49,758 bases of DNA from Streptococcus oralis (GCF_001579175.1 NZ_KQ970762.1:112471-162228); one strand, 5' to 3'. Counted from the first letter of the stretch, positions 34,276 through 42,907 are shown. Program-made: numbers and translations. Notes: a model not told the origin generated them from the letters alone.

Positions 34276-35859
34276 TCACCCCGGTATATATTCAGCTGGT
34301 CGCACGCCTGCTGGCAATCGCCAGCCGTTTGCAGCAATGCGATCAATCATATTCCTAGCGTGGTCAAATTGCCACATCCCGACATCTTTAAAGCCTCGAC
34401 CTTCCAGAAAACGAATCTGTTTTGGTGTGGTCAAACCTTCTGCTTGTCTCTTGTGCAATCTGTCTAAATATAAAGCAGCCTTTCCAGCATTCCCGATTTC
34501 ATCAGGAAGTATGCCGTACTTCTCAAGCGCTTTGATTTGTTTATCGCTAGCAGGAGCCATTTCCCATCCAAAGTTAGGAACGTAGTTCGATAAATCTTCA
34601 GCATGGATAGACATTTCGAATTGCAATGGATCCACAAGTTTACGCTTACGCTTGCGCATTTCTTCCAGCTGTTTTGCCAAAGCCTCTTCACGCTGTGCGA
34701 CAACGTCCTCGGTTGCCTTGACTTCCATATCCTCAAGGTCAAGCATGACACCTGTTTGCTCTTCCATATTCTCAACCATTTTCTGAGCGACTTCTGGCGT
34801 TTCACAGATAAGGTGAGCTGGCCGACAGAGTTCGTGGCGTTCAGTGTGCCAGAGGAAGTCTAGCAAAAGCAGTTCTTCTTTACCTGGATGCAAGCGAGTC
34901 CCACGCCCTACCATCTGGCTATACAAGGCACGTACCTTAGTAGGTCTTAACACTACCACGCAATCTACTGATGGGCAATCCCAGCCTTCAGTCAAGAGCA
35001 TAGAGTTACAAAGAACGTTGTAGCGGTCATTCTCGAAGTCTTCTAAGACTTCGGCACGGTCCTTGGACTCTCCATTTACTTCAGCAGCGCGAAAACCTTT
35101 TGCGTTTAGAATATCTCGAAACTTCTGTGAGGTCTTCACCAAAGGCAAGAATACGACTGTCTTGCGGTCTGCACATTGCTTGGCCATTTCATCTGCTATC
35201 TGTTCCAGATATGGATCCAGTGCCGTTCCGACATCGCTCGCTTTGAAATCACCAGCTGACATACTGACGTTTGTTAAATCCAAGCTGAGCGGTATTGTCA
35301 AGGCCTTAATTTTAGATAGATACCCTTCTTGGATAGCTTGAACTAGCGAATACTCATAAGCTAAGCTGTCGAAGTAAGAACCAAGGTTCTTCATATCTCC
35401 GCGGTCAGGCGTTGCAGTTACTCCCAATACATTCGATTGTGCAAAATAACCAAGGACACGTTGATAACCGTCTGAAATAGCGTGATGAGCTTCGTCAACC
35501 ACAATCGTATCGAACCAGTCAGGAGGAAATTGACTAAGTCGCTTCTCTCTCTGCATCGTCTGAACAGAACCAACTACAACACGATACCATGAACCGATAG
35601 AGGTATTCTCAGCTTTTTCTAAGGCCGTGCCGAGACCTGTCGCAGTCTTGAGCTTGTCGCTAGCCTGCTCTAAAAGCTCTGACCTATGAGCAAGGACAAG
35701 CACACGCTTGCCCTCTTTCACTTGATCTTCAATGATTTTGGAGAAGACGATTGTCTTTCCACATCCTGTAGGCAATACTAAGAGCGTGCGCTTGCGACCT
35801 TTAGCCCATTCAGCTTGAACAGCTTCCCGTGCTTCCTGTTGATAAGGTCTTAATTGCAT
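34276..35859 (-). CDS. DEAD/DEAH-box helicase (SF2, SSL2-like)
   Basis: 527 residues. SF2 motifs: LVLPTGCGKTIV (I), VDEAHH (II), VTATPDRGD (III), and late motifs LLTEGWDCPSVDCVVVLRPTKVRALYSQMVGRGTR (V-VI). The C-terminal extension (about 430-527) contains KQIKALEKYGILPDEIG and KQIRFLEGRGF units, seen in phage helicases of this kind. It probably unwinds DNA in phage replication or recombination. It lies three bases before the methyltransferase. Confidence 0.93.
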   Translation of the reverse strand: MQLRPYQQEAREAVQAEWAKGRKRTLLVLPTGCGKTIVFSKIIEDQVKEGKRVLVLAHRSELLEQASDKLKTATGLGTALEKAENTSIGSWYRVVVGSVQTMQREKRLSQFPPDWFDTIVVDEAHHAISDGYQRVLGYFAQSNVLGVTATPDRGDMKNLGSYFDSLAYEYSLVQAIQEGYLSKIKALTIPLSLDLTNVSMSAGDFKASDVGTALDPYLEQIADEMAKQCADRKTVVFLPLVKTSQKFRDILNAKGFRAAEVNGESKDRAEVLEDFENDRYNVLCNSMLLTEGWDCPSVDCVVVLRPTKVRALYSQMVGRGTRLHPGKEELLLLDFLWHTERHELCRPAHLICETPEVAQKMVENMEEQTGVMLDLEDMEVKATEDVVAQREEALAKQLEEMRKRKRKLVDPLQFEMSIHAEDLSNYVPNFGWEMAPASDKQIKALEKYGILPDEIGNAGKAALYLDRLHKRQAEGLTTPKQIRFLEGRGFKDVGMWQFDHARNMIDRIAANGWRLPAGVRPAEYIPG

Positions 35860-35869
35860 CCCTTACCTC

Positions 35870-36427
35870 CTAGAATTGCCCAGCTTGGTATCCAGCTTGT
35901 CCTTGTGGTTGTTGTCCAAAGTTCTGCGGTTGTGGTTGTTGGTAGCTTGCTTGTGTAACTTGTCCTGGTTGTTGGTTCAACACTTTTGTATAATCCACGT
36001 CTTCAGGGTAGAGCATGGATTTGACTTCGTTGTAATTGTTGTTATTGTATTGTCGGGTTCCGACTTTACATACTCCAGTTGCACCGATGATGGTATTCCA
36101 GTTCATGCGAAGCGGTTCGCCCTTTTTCTTTTGGCCGATTGCAGCAAAGAAAGCAGATAACATTCCTTCAGTTGAGCTGTGTAAGAATAGGTTGTGGCGC
36201 AGTTCGGTCTCGCCTTCGTTAGCTACAATCTTGATGCTGACGATAGCCTTATTACATGCTGGTAGTTTACCTGGATTTTGCGGATTTGGCGTGTGTCGTG
36301 TACGTTCCATGCCAACGACTGTAAAATAGTACAACCCATCAGGCAAAAGGACGAAATCCGAGTCTTTTTCAATCGTATCTTCCCAGCCAATTTCGTGATC
36401 AAAGTTATTGTATTGTTGTTGTGTCAT
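35870..36427 (-). CDS. DUF669 single-strand-binding-like protein
   Basis: 185 residues. The DUF669 start (NNFDHEIGWEDTIEKDSDFVLLPDGLYYFTVVGMERTRH) is followed by an OB-like beta body and a flexible Gln/Pro/Gly tail (QQPQPQNFGQQPQGQAGYQ), like the tails of SSB proteins. Family members stand between phage recombination ATPases and helicases and are thought to bind single-stranded DNA or nucleotides. Role is by family and context. Confidence 0.85.
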   Translation of the reverse strand: MTQQQYNNFDHEIGWEDTIEKDSDFVLLPDGLYYFTVVGMERTRHTPNPQNPGKLPACNKAIVSIKIVANEGETELRHNLFLHSSTEGMLSAFFAAIGQKKKGEPLRMNWNTIIGATGVCKVGTRQYNNNNYNEVKSMLYPEDVDYTKVLNQQPGQVTQASYQQPQPQNFGQQPQGQAGYQAGQF

Positions 36428-36440
36428 GTTGATTTCTCCT

Positions 36441-37178
36441 TTAAGCTAAAATAGTAATTTTTTTGTTGCTAGCAAGTTCATTTTTTAAATAATTTGCGAT
36501 GCTTTCGACGGCTTCTAATTTCCATTTACCACCATCTGCTTCAAAGAGCGCAAGATTTGCCAATTTGTTGATGCGGAAGACGAATTGACTTGCTGGTTGC
36601 TCTACTTCGTTGAAAGTACGATATGGTCGCAAGGTTACTGGATTTGGAGTTTTAGCTTGTGCTAGGCTTGCTACCCCATCACGAACCGTAGCCATTTGAC
36701 TGATGCCATTGTCCTGTACTTCTGCACCTTTTTCGATTTTCAAATGGCTAGCAAAATCCAAAACCAAATTACGGTCTGCATCATTGATAAACATAGACTG
36801 CAGCATAATATTGAATTCTTCCTGGTCGCGCCAATTGCTAAAAGGAATAACTGGAACGGTTGCTTTTACAGATACGAGCTGAGGACGTTTACCATTTTCA
36901 AAATCAACTTGATCATATACAGATACTTTTTGGAAACTGTCCACGACAACTACAAGTTTACGATCACTGATGAAATCGTTATCTGATTTGAGATAGTCAA
37001 CTAGACTTTTGAGTGTCTGAAGCTCAAGGATAGGTGCGTACTTACGAGGCGTCAGTTCCTGTAAGTCATATTCATTGCTGTCAAAATATTCCTTCCCAGT
37101 TTCTGAACGAATGATTTTCTTTTCTTTACCCGCTAGTTCGACTGCGTATGATAATGCATCTTTAATATTTTCTGTCAT
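36441..37178 (-). CDS. conserved phage protein, possibly DUF2303-like
   Basis: 245 residues, mostly alpha/beta (LSDYA-like start, LQELTPRKYAPILELQTLKSLVDYLKSDND ... SNWRDQEEFNIMLQSMFINDADRNLVLDFASHLKIEKG ... QPASQFVFRINKLANLALFEADGGKWKLEAVESIANYLKNEL). It lies inside the replication-recombination cluster between a DUF669 gene and a small gene. It resembles DUF2303-type phage proteins, but I hold that assignment loosely; no catalytic motif is clear. Confidence 0.75.
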   Translation of the reverse strand: MTENIKDALSYAVELAGKEKKIIRSETGKEYFDSNEYDLQELTPRKYAPILELQTLKSLVDYLKSDNDFISDRKLVVVVDSFQKVSVYDQVDFENGKRPQLVSVKATVPVIPFSNWRDQEEFNIMLQSMFINDADRNLVLDFASHLKIEKGAEVQDNGISQMATVRDGVASLAQAKTPNPVTLRPYRTFNEVEQPASQFVFRINKLANLALFEADGGKWKLEAVESIANYLKNELASNKKITILA

Positions 37179-37180
37179 GG

Positions 37181-37603
37181 TTAGTTACCTGCTTTCTTTT
37201 TGTTGTAATCAATAATATTTGTGCTTTGTTGTTCTACTTTTTCAATGAGATCGCCAGTGTCGGTTCTCATGTCCCCATTATCGTCAAAATATGTCTGACC
37301 AGGGATGCCGCTTTTGAGCTCATTCGCGTGAATTTTACCAGTGTCATCACGGCCGACAATGACAGTTGTTGCGACACCTTTTTGTGGTGCTAAAGTAGAT
37401 TTGACTTCCATGCCTGTCTTAACGACCGTACGTTCATCGTCTGTTGACATCGTTAGTGTGATAGTAACCTTGCGGGTTGCTTTAGCTTCTGTATTGAGAT
37501 CCAGAATATTCTCAAGGACTTTTTCAAGTTCTTTGTCAACCTTTTCTTGTAAGGCTGTATTTGCGATTTTTGACAAATCAATTTGAATAGTTTTATCTTT
37601 CAT
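37181..37603 (-). CDS. small phage protein often labelled replication terminator
   Basis: 140 residues. It begins MKDKTIQIDLSKIANTALQEK and continues RKVTITLTMSTDDERTVVKTGMEVKSTLAPQ. Proteins of this type in streptococcal phages are labelled replication terminator protein, a name for which I know no experiment. It lies two bases before the next gene and is surely part of the early operon. Confidence 0.75.
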   Translation of the reverse strand: MKDKTIQIDLSKIANTALQEKVDKELEKVLENILDLNTEAKATRKVTITLTMSTDDERTVVKTGMEVKSTLAPQKGVATTVIVGRDDTGKIHANELKSGIPGQTYFDDNGDMRTDTGDLIEKVEQQSTNIIDYNKKKAGN

Positions 37604-37648
37604 AGATACTCCTTATTGTATTTTGCTATGATTTCTAATTCCCAAAAT

Positions 37649-38767
37649 CTACACGGTGAAGGGCAGTTCAGGATCCGCTCGTACTTGATTTTGAATAACT
37701 TCCATAGTCGCCTGCCAATGTGCCACAATCATATCCCAGTAATCAGGAGGGAAGTTTTCAATCGGAGTTCCTAGTGGGAAGTGTCCACGGATGTAAGCGA
37801 CTTTTTGAAGTTCTTCTTCTGTCACGTTTCCTTGCGTCATGAGGTCCGTCAAACTCTTAGGAAAGCTTGCATGATATTGCGCTGGTGGTGTCTGAGTCTT
37901 GCTAGGGGCTTCATTTTGAGGTTTTTCAGCGACCTGTGACATATCGAGAGGCAATTCCTCTTGGATTTGCTCAGGGGCTTGCTGTACGGTCTGCTGAGGT
38001 GCTGGAGCAACTGCTTGAGGTTGTGGCGCAGGCGCTTGTACTTGTTGATTCGCAAAGATATGGGCAATTCCTGCATAATGGAACGGTAATTCATCTGGCA
38101 AACCGTGACGATTTTTGGCATCCCAAGCTGGCCGATGATTGGTATACATCACACGTTCACCGCCCTGCGCCTTCTTCTTGCCGTTCTCGGTCGTCATGAC
38201 CAAGGTCTTGTAATTGGCAAATAAAACCATGTCTGCCCATTCTTTTACGAGTGGCGCTGTCTGGGAACTCGTCTTCTTGCCAAGTTTGAGCTCATATCTG
38301 TCGTAAGAACCCATCTCATCAGGTTGTTCAAATTTCTTAATCTGAGCGTGTGCAGTTAATACTACATTGATACCCATATCAACCAAGTCAGACAGGCTAT
38401 TTAAGAAACGTCCCATTTCTTCTTGTACAAAGGTGTACCCCTTGCCCCATCCAAAATCTTCAATCCCTTGCTTACCATGTTGCGAACAGATGTAATTAAC
38501 TGCCATGGATTCCGCCCAGTCGATTGTGTCGATGACGAGCGTTTCACATTCTGTCGGATTCGCCTTGATAAAAGCAATCTCATTGATAAGCATGGTCCAG
38601 CTGGTCGGCTTGTCGAGTCGTGCCACATCCATGTTATCTGTCGAACCTTCTGTATCGATGAAGACAGCATTTGGAAATTCAGCAGCAAACGTGGACTTGC
38701 CAATTCCTTCAGGACCGTAGATAACTACTTTTTGAGCTCGCGCTCGTTTTCCTCTTGTGATTTGCAT
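37649..38767 (-). CDS. Sak4-like AAA ATPase, single-strand annealing/recombination
   Basis: 372 residues. RecA-like core with Walker A YGPEGIGKSTF, the Walker B region TLVIDTIDWAE, and GINVVLTAHAQIKKF, the pattern of phage AAA_24/Sak4 proteins that work with SSB-like partners in annealing and recombination. The C-terminal third is rich in Gln, Pro and Ala, with an EELPLDM element that resembles short SSB- or clamp-interaction peptides. The ATG shares its first base with the preceding stop. Confidence 0.88.
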   Translation of the reverse strand: MQITRGKRARAQKVVIYGPEGIGKSTFAAEFPNAVFIDTEGSTDNMDVARLDKPTSWTMLINEIAFIKANPTECETLVIDTIDWAESMAVNYICSQHGKQGIEDFGWGKGYTFVQEEMGRFLNSLSDLVDMGINVVLTAHAQIKKFEQPDEMGSYDRYELKLGKKTSSQTAPLVKEWADMVLFANYKTLVMTTENGKKKAQGGERVMYTNHRPAWDAKNRHGLPDELPFHYAGIAHIFANQQVQAPAPQPQAVAPAPQQTVQQAPEQIQEELPLDMSQVAEKPQNEAPSKTQTPPAQYHASFPKSLTDLMTQGNVTEEELQKVAYIRGHFPLGTPIENFPPDYWDMIVAHWQATMEVIQNQVRADPELPFTV

Positions 38768-39105
38768 TATTCACCTCCAAAAATTCCTTCTACCAGCGAG
38801 CGTAAAAATTTTTCTTTATTGATATCATCAACATTCTGAAGCGGTTCGTTAGGTTCTTTTTCGTCTAATGTTTCAATTAAGAATTCAGCTTTTACACGAA
38901 TTAACTCGGCTTCAAAAATACGAGCCATTCCTTTGTAAATGTTTTCTTCTTTAATCAAGCGATCTTCTGGAATAATCAAAGCATCGTTTACACATTCTAC
39001 CCAGCTCGCCTCATAAGCTAGACGACCCGTCCGATTTTTATAAGCTGATAAAAAATATCCAGTTTTTTTGTCACGTAATACGATAAAAGTTTTTTGTTGT
39101 TTCAT
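38767..39105 (-). CDS. hypothetical phage protein of the recombination cluster
   Basis: 112 residues (FIVLRDKKTGYFLSAYKNRTGRLAYEASWVECVNDALIIPED). It starts with a short beta segment often found in phage proteins of this locus and has an acidic end. The stop overlaps the Sak4-like ATG. Function unknown. Confidence 0.75.
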   Translation of the reverse strand: MKQQKTFIVLRDKKTGYFLSAYKNRTGRLAYEASWVECVNDALIIPEDRLIKEENIYKGMARIFEAELIRVKAEFLIETLDEKEPNEPLQNVDDINKEKFLRSLVEGIFGGE

Positions 39106-39124
39106 GGTTGTTCTCCTTTAATTT

Positions 39125-40405
39125 TTAAAATCCACCTTGCCATGTTTTTGGTGCTTGTGTCACCTCTGGCTTCACGCTATACCCGTCTTCAATCAGGATG
39201 CTACATTCATCTCCTGTTGAGACTCTAGTTGCAATTGCTTGCAAGCCTTCTTGTTCAAGCCATGAACCAAATTCTTGTAGAGTCAACTGGTCCATTTGCT
39301 CCAGCTTGTCAATCAACACAAAGCCACATTCTGGTTTTAATTTACGCACGATTGCAGTCGCTACTTGCAGCTGCTGACTACCGGACATGTTATCCCAGCG
39401 CTGGCCAAGATAGAGTAATTCGCCATCATCTACGGACAAGCCCGGCAACGGTAAATCTGCGTTTGTAAGCAAATCTGTCTTCTGCTTGCGGATGTCAGCA
39501 ATCACATTATCAAGTTCCTTGTATTGCTCGCGGTAACCCTTAGCATCTTCTTCTGCTTTATCCTTGTCCAAATTAGCACGTACTTTACGATTGATTTCGT
39601 CAATCTCTGCGATGTTGTTTTCAATCTCCTCAGTCGATTCATCGAGAAGGTCCATGGCATCGGTATTCGCGATAGCCAAGTCTTGAGCTAACTGACTTTC
39701 TTTTTCTTTGGCATCGGCCAGCAATTGCTCCAATCGTTCAACCTCTGCAGCTGCCGAATCGTGTTGATTTTGGATAACTACCAAGTTCTGGCGCTTACGA
39801 GCATTCTCGCCATTCTTGGCAAGGATAGCTTGTTGTTGCTGGATAAGTTCAGCGATAGAGACCAGCTCTTTCGGTGCATCAGGATAGTACGGCTGCTCTT
39901 TAGCAAATTTTTCTTTTTGATCAGCAATCACTCCGATTGCATGGCGCTCGTCATATTTGGTTTTCTCCTGCATTTCCAGTTCAGCCAATTGCGGACCAAC
40001 TCCGATGATTTGTAGTAAAGTTTTTGCTTTCTCTTTGCTGGTCTGCTCCATGAATTTTGGTAAGTTGATAGCTAGCTCTTCCACAAAGCTATCCAGCAAG
40101 TTTTGACCAGCCTTGTTACCACTAGGGTCAATGACCTTGAGAGTGCTGTTCTTACCACTGCGCTCCACAATCAAGCCGTTTGATAGCGTGATTTTAAGAC
40201 TAGGCGGGATTGTACTGCCTTCTCTCTGAGCTTGGCTAGGTTTGTACTTATTGCCTCCCAGCGCCCAAGCAATCGCATCCAGTACGCTTGTTTTACCTTG
40301 GTTGTTATTTCCACCCACGATTGTCAAGCCAGTCGCTGACGGCTCTAATTTGACCGCTTTAACGCGCTTGACATTTTCGATTTCTAGTTTGTTAATTGTT
40401 ACCAT
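39125..40405 (-). CDS. RecF/SMC-like AAA ATPase
   Basis: 426 residues. Walker A GGNNNQGKTSVLDAIAWALGG stands at about 30-50; a long coiled coil covers about 170-300; then the ABC signature-like NMSGSQQLQVATAI and the Walker B CGFVLIDKLEQMD close the head. It resembles phage AAA_23 proteins that act in DNA repair or recombination, usually next to Sak4/RecT-like genes. Two residues of the usual Walker B (DE) are replaced by DK, which may weaken hydrolysis. Confidence 0.9.
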   Translation of the reverse strand: MVTINKLEIENVKRVKAVKLEPSATGLTIVGGNNNQGKTSVLDAIAWALGGNKYKPSQAQREGSTIPPSLKITLSNGLIVERSGKNSTLKVIDPSGNKAGQNLLDSFVEELAINLPKFMEQTSKEKAKTLLQIIGVGPQLAELEMQEKTKYDERHAIGVIADQKEKFAKEQPYYPDAPKELVSIAELIQQQQAILAKNGENARKRQNLVVIQNQHDSAAAEVERLEQLLADAKEKESQLAQDLAIANTDAMDLLDESTEEIENNIAEIDEINRKVRANLDKDKAEEDAKGYREQYKELDNVIADIRKQKTDLLTNADLPLPGLSVDDGELLYLGQRWDNMSGSQQLQVATAIVRKLKPECGFVLIDKLEQMDQLTLQEFGSWLEQEGLQAIATRVSTGDECSILIEDGYSVKPEVTQAPKTWQGGF

Positions 40406-40419
40406 TTGTTACTCCTTTT

Positions 40420-40719
40420 CTATTTCGGCGCTGGCAAGCCAACCAATTCAGGCTTCAAGCCTTCCGGTCGCTCGTTATCAAATGTAAACCCTGCGAATGG
40501 TCTGCGGATATTCTCACGGATTGTTCTGCGTTCGGCTTCACGACCTTTTGCAAAGGCTTCTTGACTTGCTCGGATGATGTCTGCATCACGTAGCAACTGT
40601 GCTTTCTTTTCTTTCCACAATCGTTCTTCTCGATTGTGAACGTGGATTCCTGCTCCGAGAAATCCGATAAACAATGCGCCAACTCCCAATAATTGGCTTG
40701 TTAAAGACGGTTCAATCAT
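40420..40719 (-). CDS. small membrane-anchored phage protein
   Basis: 99 residues from ATG 40719 (MIEPSLTSQLLGVGALF), chosen because AGGAGAAACAAA is directly upstream. One membrane segment (LLGVGALFIGFLGAGIHV) is followed by a basic helix and a proline-rich end. Function unknown. It overlaps the previous gene by eight bases. Confidence 0.72.
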   Translation of the reverse strand: MIEPSLTSQLLGVGALFIGFLGAGIHVHNREERLWKEKKAQLLRDADIIRASQEAFAKGREAERRTIRENIRRPFAGFTFDNERPEGLKPELVGLPAPK

Positions 40720-40903
40720 TTTGTTTCTCCTCATAAATTTTAATAATTTTGTCTTGATCAGCAATTCGCTGATTTGCTTCTTGTAGTTTTTCTTGTGTTT
40801 CAATCAGTGATTGATTGAGATCCAGAGCGACCACTCTCCAGTCCAGATTGGTTTCTTCGACCTCTTCCGAAAAGTAGTTTTTAATTCTTGTTAGTAGGTT
40901 CAT
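40712..40903 (-). CDS. small coiled-coil phage protein
   Basis: 63 residues from ATG 40903 (MNLLTRIKNYFSEEVEETN), with GAGG upstream; the longer frame to 40948 lies in the previous gene. The second half (LNQSLIETQEKLQEANQRIADQDKIIKIYEEK) is a coiled coil. No known family. Confidence 0.7.
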   Translation of the reverse strand: MNLLTRIKNYFSEEVEETNLDWRVVALDLNQSLIETQEKLQEANQRIADQDKIIKIYEEKQND

Positions 40904-41172
40904 CCGACTGACCTCATTTTCTTGCTTTTTACCATTTCTTTCTTCCAAGTTTGAGTTCCACGATATTGCAGATATTCGTCAAAGCCTTTGATTGTGACGA
41001 GCTGACCATCATTCCTAAGATGTTTCTGTTGGCTAGGTAGCTTCTTCATCTCGCGTCTCATGTCTCCAGCTTGTCGCTTTGAGCATCCAAAGATGTGTTC
41101 TAATTCTTCATCGTTTGCAGAAATCTTCTCGATGATCACATCTTTAATTCTCACAATTTCAACTGTTTCCAT
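40900..41172 (-). CDS. small DNA-binding-like phage protein
   Basis: 90 residues with AAAGGAGCAAAA upstream. A helix-turn-helix-like part (DEELEHIFGCSKRQAGDMRREMKKLP) and a basic segment with GFDEYLQYRGTQTWKKE resemble small phage regulators or excisionase-like proteins. The family is uncertain. It overlaps the following gene by four bases. Confidence 0.68.
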   Translation of the reverse strand: METVEIVRIKDVIIEKISANDEELEHIFGCSKRQAGDMRREMKKLPSQQKHLRNDGQLVTIKGFDEYLQYRGTQTWKKEMVKSKKMRSVG

Positions 41173-41186
41173 TTTTGCTCCTTTCG

Positions 41187-41247
41187 TGGTATAATTTTCT
41201 TGAATAATTTTGTCATGCGCCTGATTGCCGTCAGGTGCTTTTTTGTT
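41187..41247 (+). ncRNA. short plus-strand transcription unit (about 43 nt RNA)
   Basis: An extended -10 box TGGTATAAT (41187-41195) is followed about seven bases later by a putative RNA start. At 41217-41238 GCGCCTGA-TTGCCG-TCAGGTGC forms an eight-pair stem followed by six T, a good intrinsic terminator. No open frame is possible. The RNA would lie opposite the leader between the 47-residue gene and the 90-residue gene of the early operon. Confidence 0.55.
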
Positions 41248-41390
41248 TATACAATATTACTTTCCAGCGCCCTGAGTTCAATCTCATGGCTAACTTGTTT
41301 TAACAGCTTCTCACACGCTATCTTTGCTTCTCTGTACGTTGTAGATTTGCTGATGAAGTAATCAGCTAGTTCAATAATTTTATCTTCCAT
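41247..41390 (-). CDS. 47-residue phage protein
   Basis: ATG 41390 to TAA 41247, starting MEDKIIELADYFISKSTTYR and ending LRALESNIV, a helical, charged peptide with AGAGG upstream. It lies between the moron-like unit and the 90-residue gene. Small proteins of this kind are frequent in streptococcal phage early regions; role unknown. Confidence 0.65.
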   Translation of the reverse strand: MEDKIIELADYFISKSTTYREAKIACEKLLKQVSHEIELRALESNIV

Positions 41391-41403
41391 TTAAGCCTCT
41401 ATA

Positions 41404-41446
41404 TCAGTCTCAAGACTGATGAAATGTTTTCCTAATTTGCTATAAT
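41404..41446 (+). promoter_or_regulatory. plus-strand promoter with palindromic operator-like site
   Basis: TGCTATAAT (41438-41446) is a strong extended -10. A perfect inverted repeat TCAGTCT-CA-AGACTGA (41404-41419) ends where the -35 would begin. It precedes the 114-residue plus-strand gene. Confidence 0.6.
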
Positions 41447-41506
41447 AACCTTGACTAGGACCTCTCACCGTTTTAGTCAAAATTTCAATAGAAAGGAGGG
41501 AAGGCT

Positions 41507-41851
41507 ATGAGTAACAACTTAGAAAAATATGACATTCTACTAACACATGCTGTTATCGCTAAAAATACAGGACACAAGTTGATAGTCCATACAGCTGCAG
41601 GACAATACATTGGCGAACCTTATAATCCTGATAGCGCTGATTATCCTGACGTATCTGCAATTACTCAAGCGATAAAAGATCTTCGAGTTTCTGAATACGA
41701 TGAAAAAAATCCAACAGCAATCTTTTTAGTAGATGTTGAAGTTCGCACCAATTCAATCGGCGGACCATTCAAAATGCCATACGTTTGTCTATTTTTAGAT
41801 CAGATATTGGGTGTTTCGATTGGGAAATTTGAAAAGCCAACTGAAAAATAG
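41507..41851 (+). CDS. 114-residue plus-strand moron-like protein
   Basis: It has its own extended -10 promoter, strong ribosome site AAGGAGGGAAGGCT and own terminator, and is read against the surrounding early operon. The sequence (LLTHAVIAKNTGHKLIVHTAAGQYIGEPY ... FKMPYVCLFLDQILGVSIGKFEKP) is a small alpha/beta protein I do not recognise. Independent control suggests expression in the lysogen, by analogy with phage morons. Confidence 0.75.
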   Translation: MSNNLEKYDILLTHAVIAKNTGHKLIVHTAAGQYIGEPYNPDSADYPDVSAITQAIKDLRVSEYDEKNPTAIFLVDVEVRTNSIGGPFKMPYVCLFLDQILGVSIGKFEKPTEK

Positions 41852-41870
41852 CATCTTTGTCTATCGTAAA

Positions 41871-41900
41871 GTCTATCGGTTGACAGATAGGCTTTTTTCT
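41871..41900 (+). terminator. terminator of the plus-strand moron-like gene
   Basis: AGTCTATC / GATAGGCT forms an eight-pair stem with one wobble, followed by TTTTTT. It ends the 41507-41851 unit. Confidence 0.75.
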
Positions 41901-41963
41901 TTTCCCTCTATACGGATATCGGTTCGGTTTCATGTTTGCTCCTTTCTATTTCTAATCTCCACT

Positions 41964-42066
41964 TCTGCTATAATATAGTCAGAAAGGAGGTAATGTTATG
42001 ACTGAAATTCACGCATGTCTTTGCGGGAATTGGGTGAACCTATCAGCCGACGACGATTGTGTATAG
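41964..42066 (+). pseudogene. 22-codon cysteine-rich ORF with strong promoter, probably truncated
   Basis: TGCTATAAT with an AGAAAGGAGG ribosome site leads into ATG 41998. The peptide MTEIHACLCGNWVNLSADDD ends after CV at TAG 42064. The start matches my memory of a longer phage protein with the ACLCGxWVNLS opening, so this looks like a gene cut short by a stop. The next 60 bases hold no continuation in the same frame. Confidence 0.5.
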
Positions 42067-42129
42067 GAATTCGTTTAGTTTTTCTTCCATTCCGTCTTCC
42101 TTTCTAACTTCATTCTCTTTTGTTATGAA

Positions 42130-42906
42130 TTAAGCTACATCTTGTTGCTCAATCAATGGCAAAATTCCTTTTTTATTTTTGAGTAAATCGTAAAGGAACA
42201 AGCGTCCTTTTTGAGTCCAGTAAGTATGCATCTTGCTATAATCTGCATCAATTGTGTGAGTTTTTGATTGAGTATAACCTTTGCTAGCGTACTTCTGATA
42301 TAAAAGCCAAGTGCTACCTTGCTTGTACTGTACTTTAAGTTCGTGCAAGATTTTATTCAACTTTGTAGCGCTCATCCCGTAATCTTTAGCAATTACTGAA
42401 ATCGGTACAAGTGTTTTATTTTGCAATACCAAATCGTAGTATGTTGCTTTTGGTTGTAGTTCTTGGATAATTTGGTTCTTTTGAGCGACTTCCTCCTGCG
42501 CCTGCAAGCGTAATTGACGTTCTTCTTTCAGCTTCTGAAGTGCTGCGATTGCCATATCTGGATTTTCCAGAAGGTCATCAATAGCATACAGACCATGCTT
42601 ACGAATTGATTTCAAGATTTCTTTTACTTTTTTCTTGAAATCTTTTGCCAGTGGCTTACGTGATTGCATAAGAACTTCGTAGAGACCGTTCTCTGTTAAG
42701 AACCATACCTCTCTATTTTGACCTGAGGTAAAGATTGTTTCCCTCAGCTTTTCGTCTTCATCGACTGTGTCAATCATGATTGATGGCTTACTATGTTCAA
42801 TCCACTCTGCCACATCTTTTGCGAGAAAAAGTGGTTCATTTGCTGTACCGTATACTGTGAAGTGTTTACCAAGAACTTCCTGCTCAGTGATTATTTGTAA
42901 TTCCAT
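42130..42906 (-). CDS. phage antirepressor (Bro-N plus KilAC/ANT)
   Basis: 258 residues from ATG 42906, two bases after the Cro stop. The Bro-N domain (about 1-110) shows FTVYGTANEPLFLAKDVAEWI and VWFLTENGLYEVLMQSRKPLAKDFKKKVKE. A coiled linker follows, then the C-terminal ANT/KilAC domain (PKATYYDLVLQNKTLVPISVIAKDYGMSATKLNKIL ... GYTQSKTHTI). Antirepressors counter the CI repressor or steer early lysis. It is the second gene of the lytic operon. Confidence 0.92.
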   Translation of the reverse strand: MELQIITEQEVLGKHFTVYGTANEPLFLAKDVAEWIEHSKPSIMIDTVDEDEKLRETIFTSGQNREVWFLTENGLYEVLMQSRKPLAKDFKKKVKEILKSIRKHGLYAIDDLLENPDMAIAALQKLKEERQLRLQAQEEVAQKNQIIQELQPKATYYDLVLQNKTLVPISVIAKDYGMSATKLNKILHELKVQYKQGSTWLLYQKYASKGYTQSKTHTIDADYSKMHTYWTQKGRLFLYDLLKNKKGILPLIEQQDVA

Positions 42907-42907
42907 G

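Noticed and set aside
33142-35859. Restriction-modification system formed by methyltransferase and helicase
   Set aside because: The helicase is an SF2 replication-type protein with no nuclease domain, and no restriction endonuclease is nearby.
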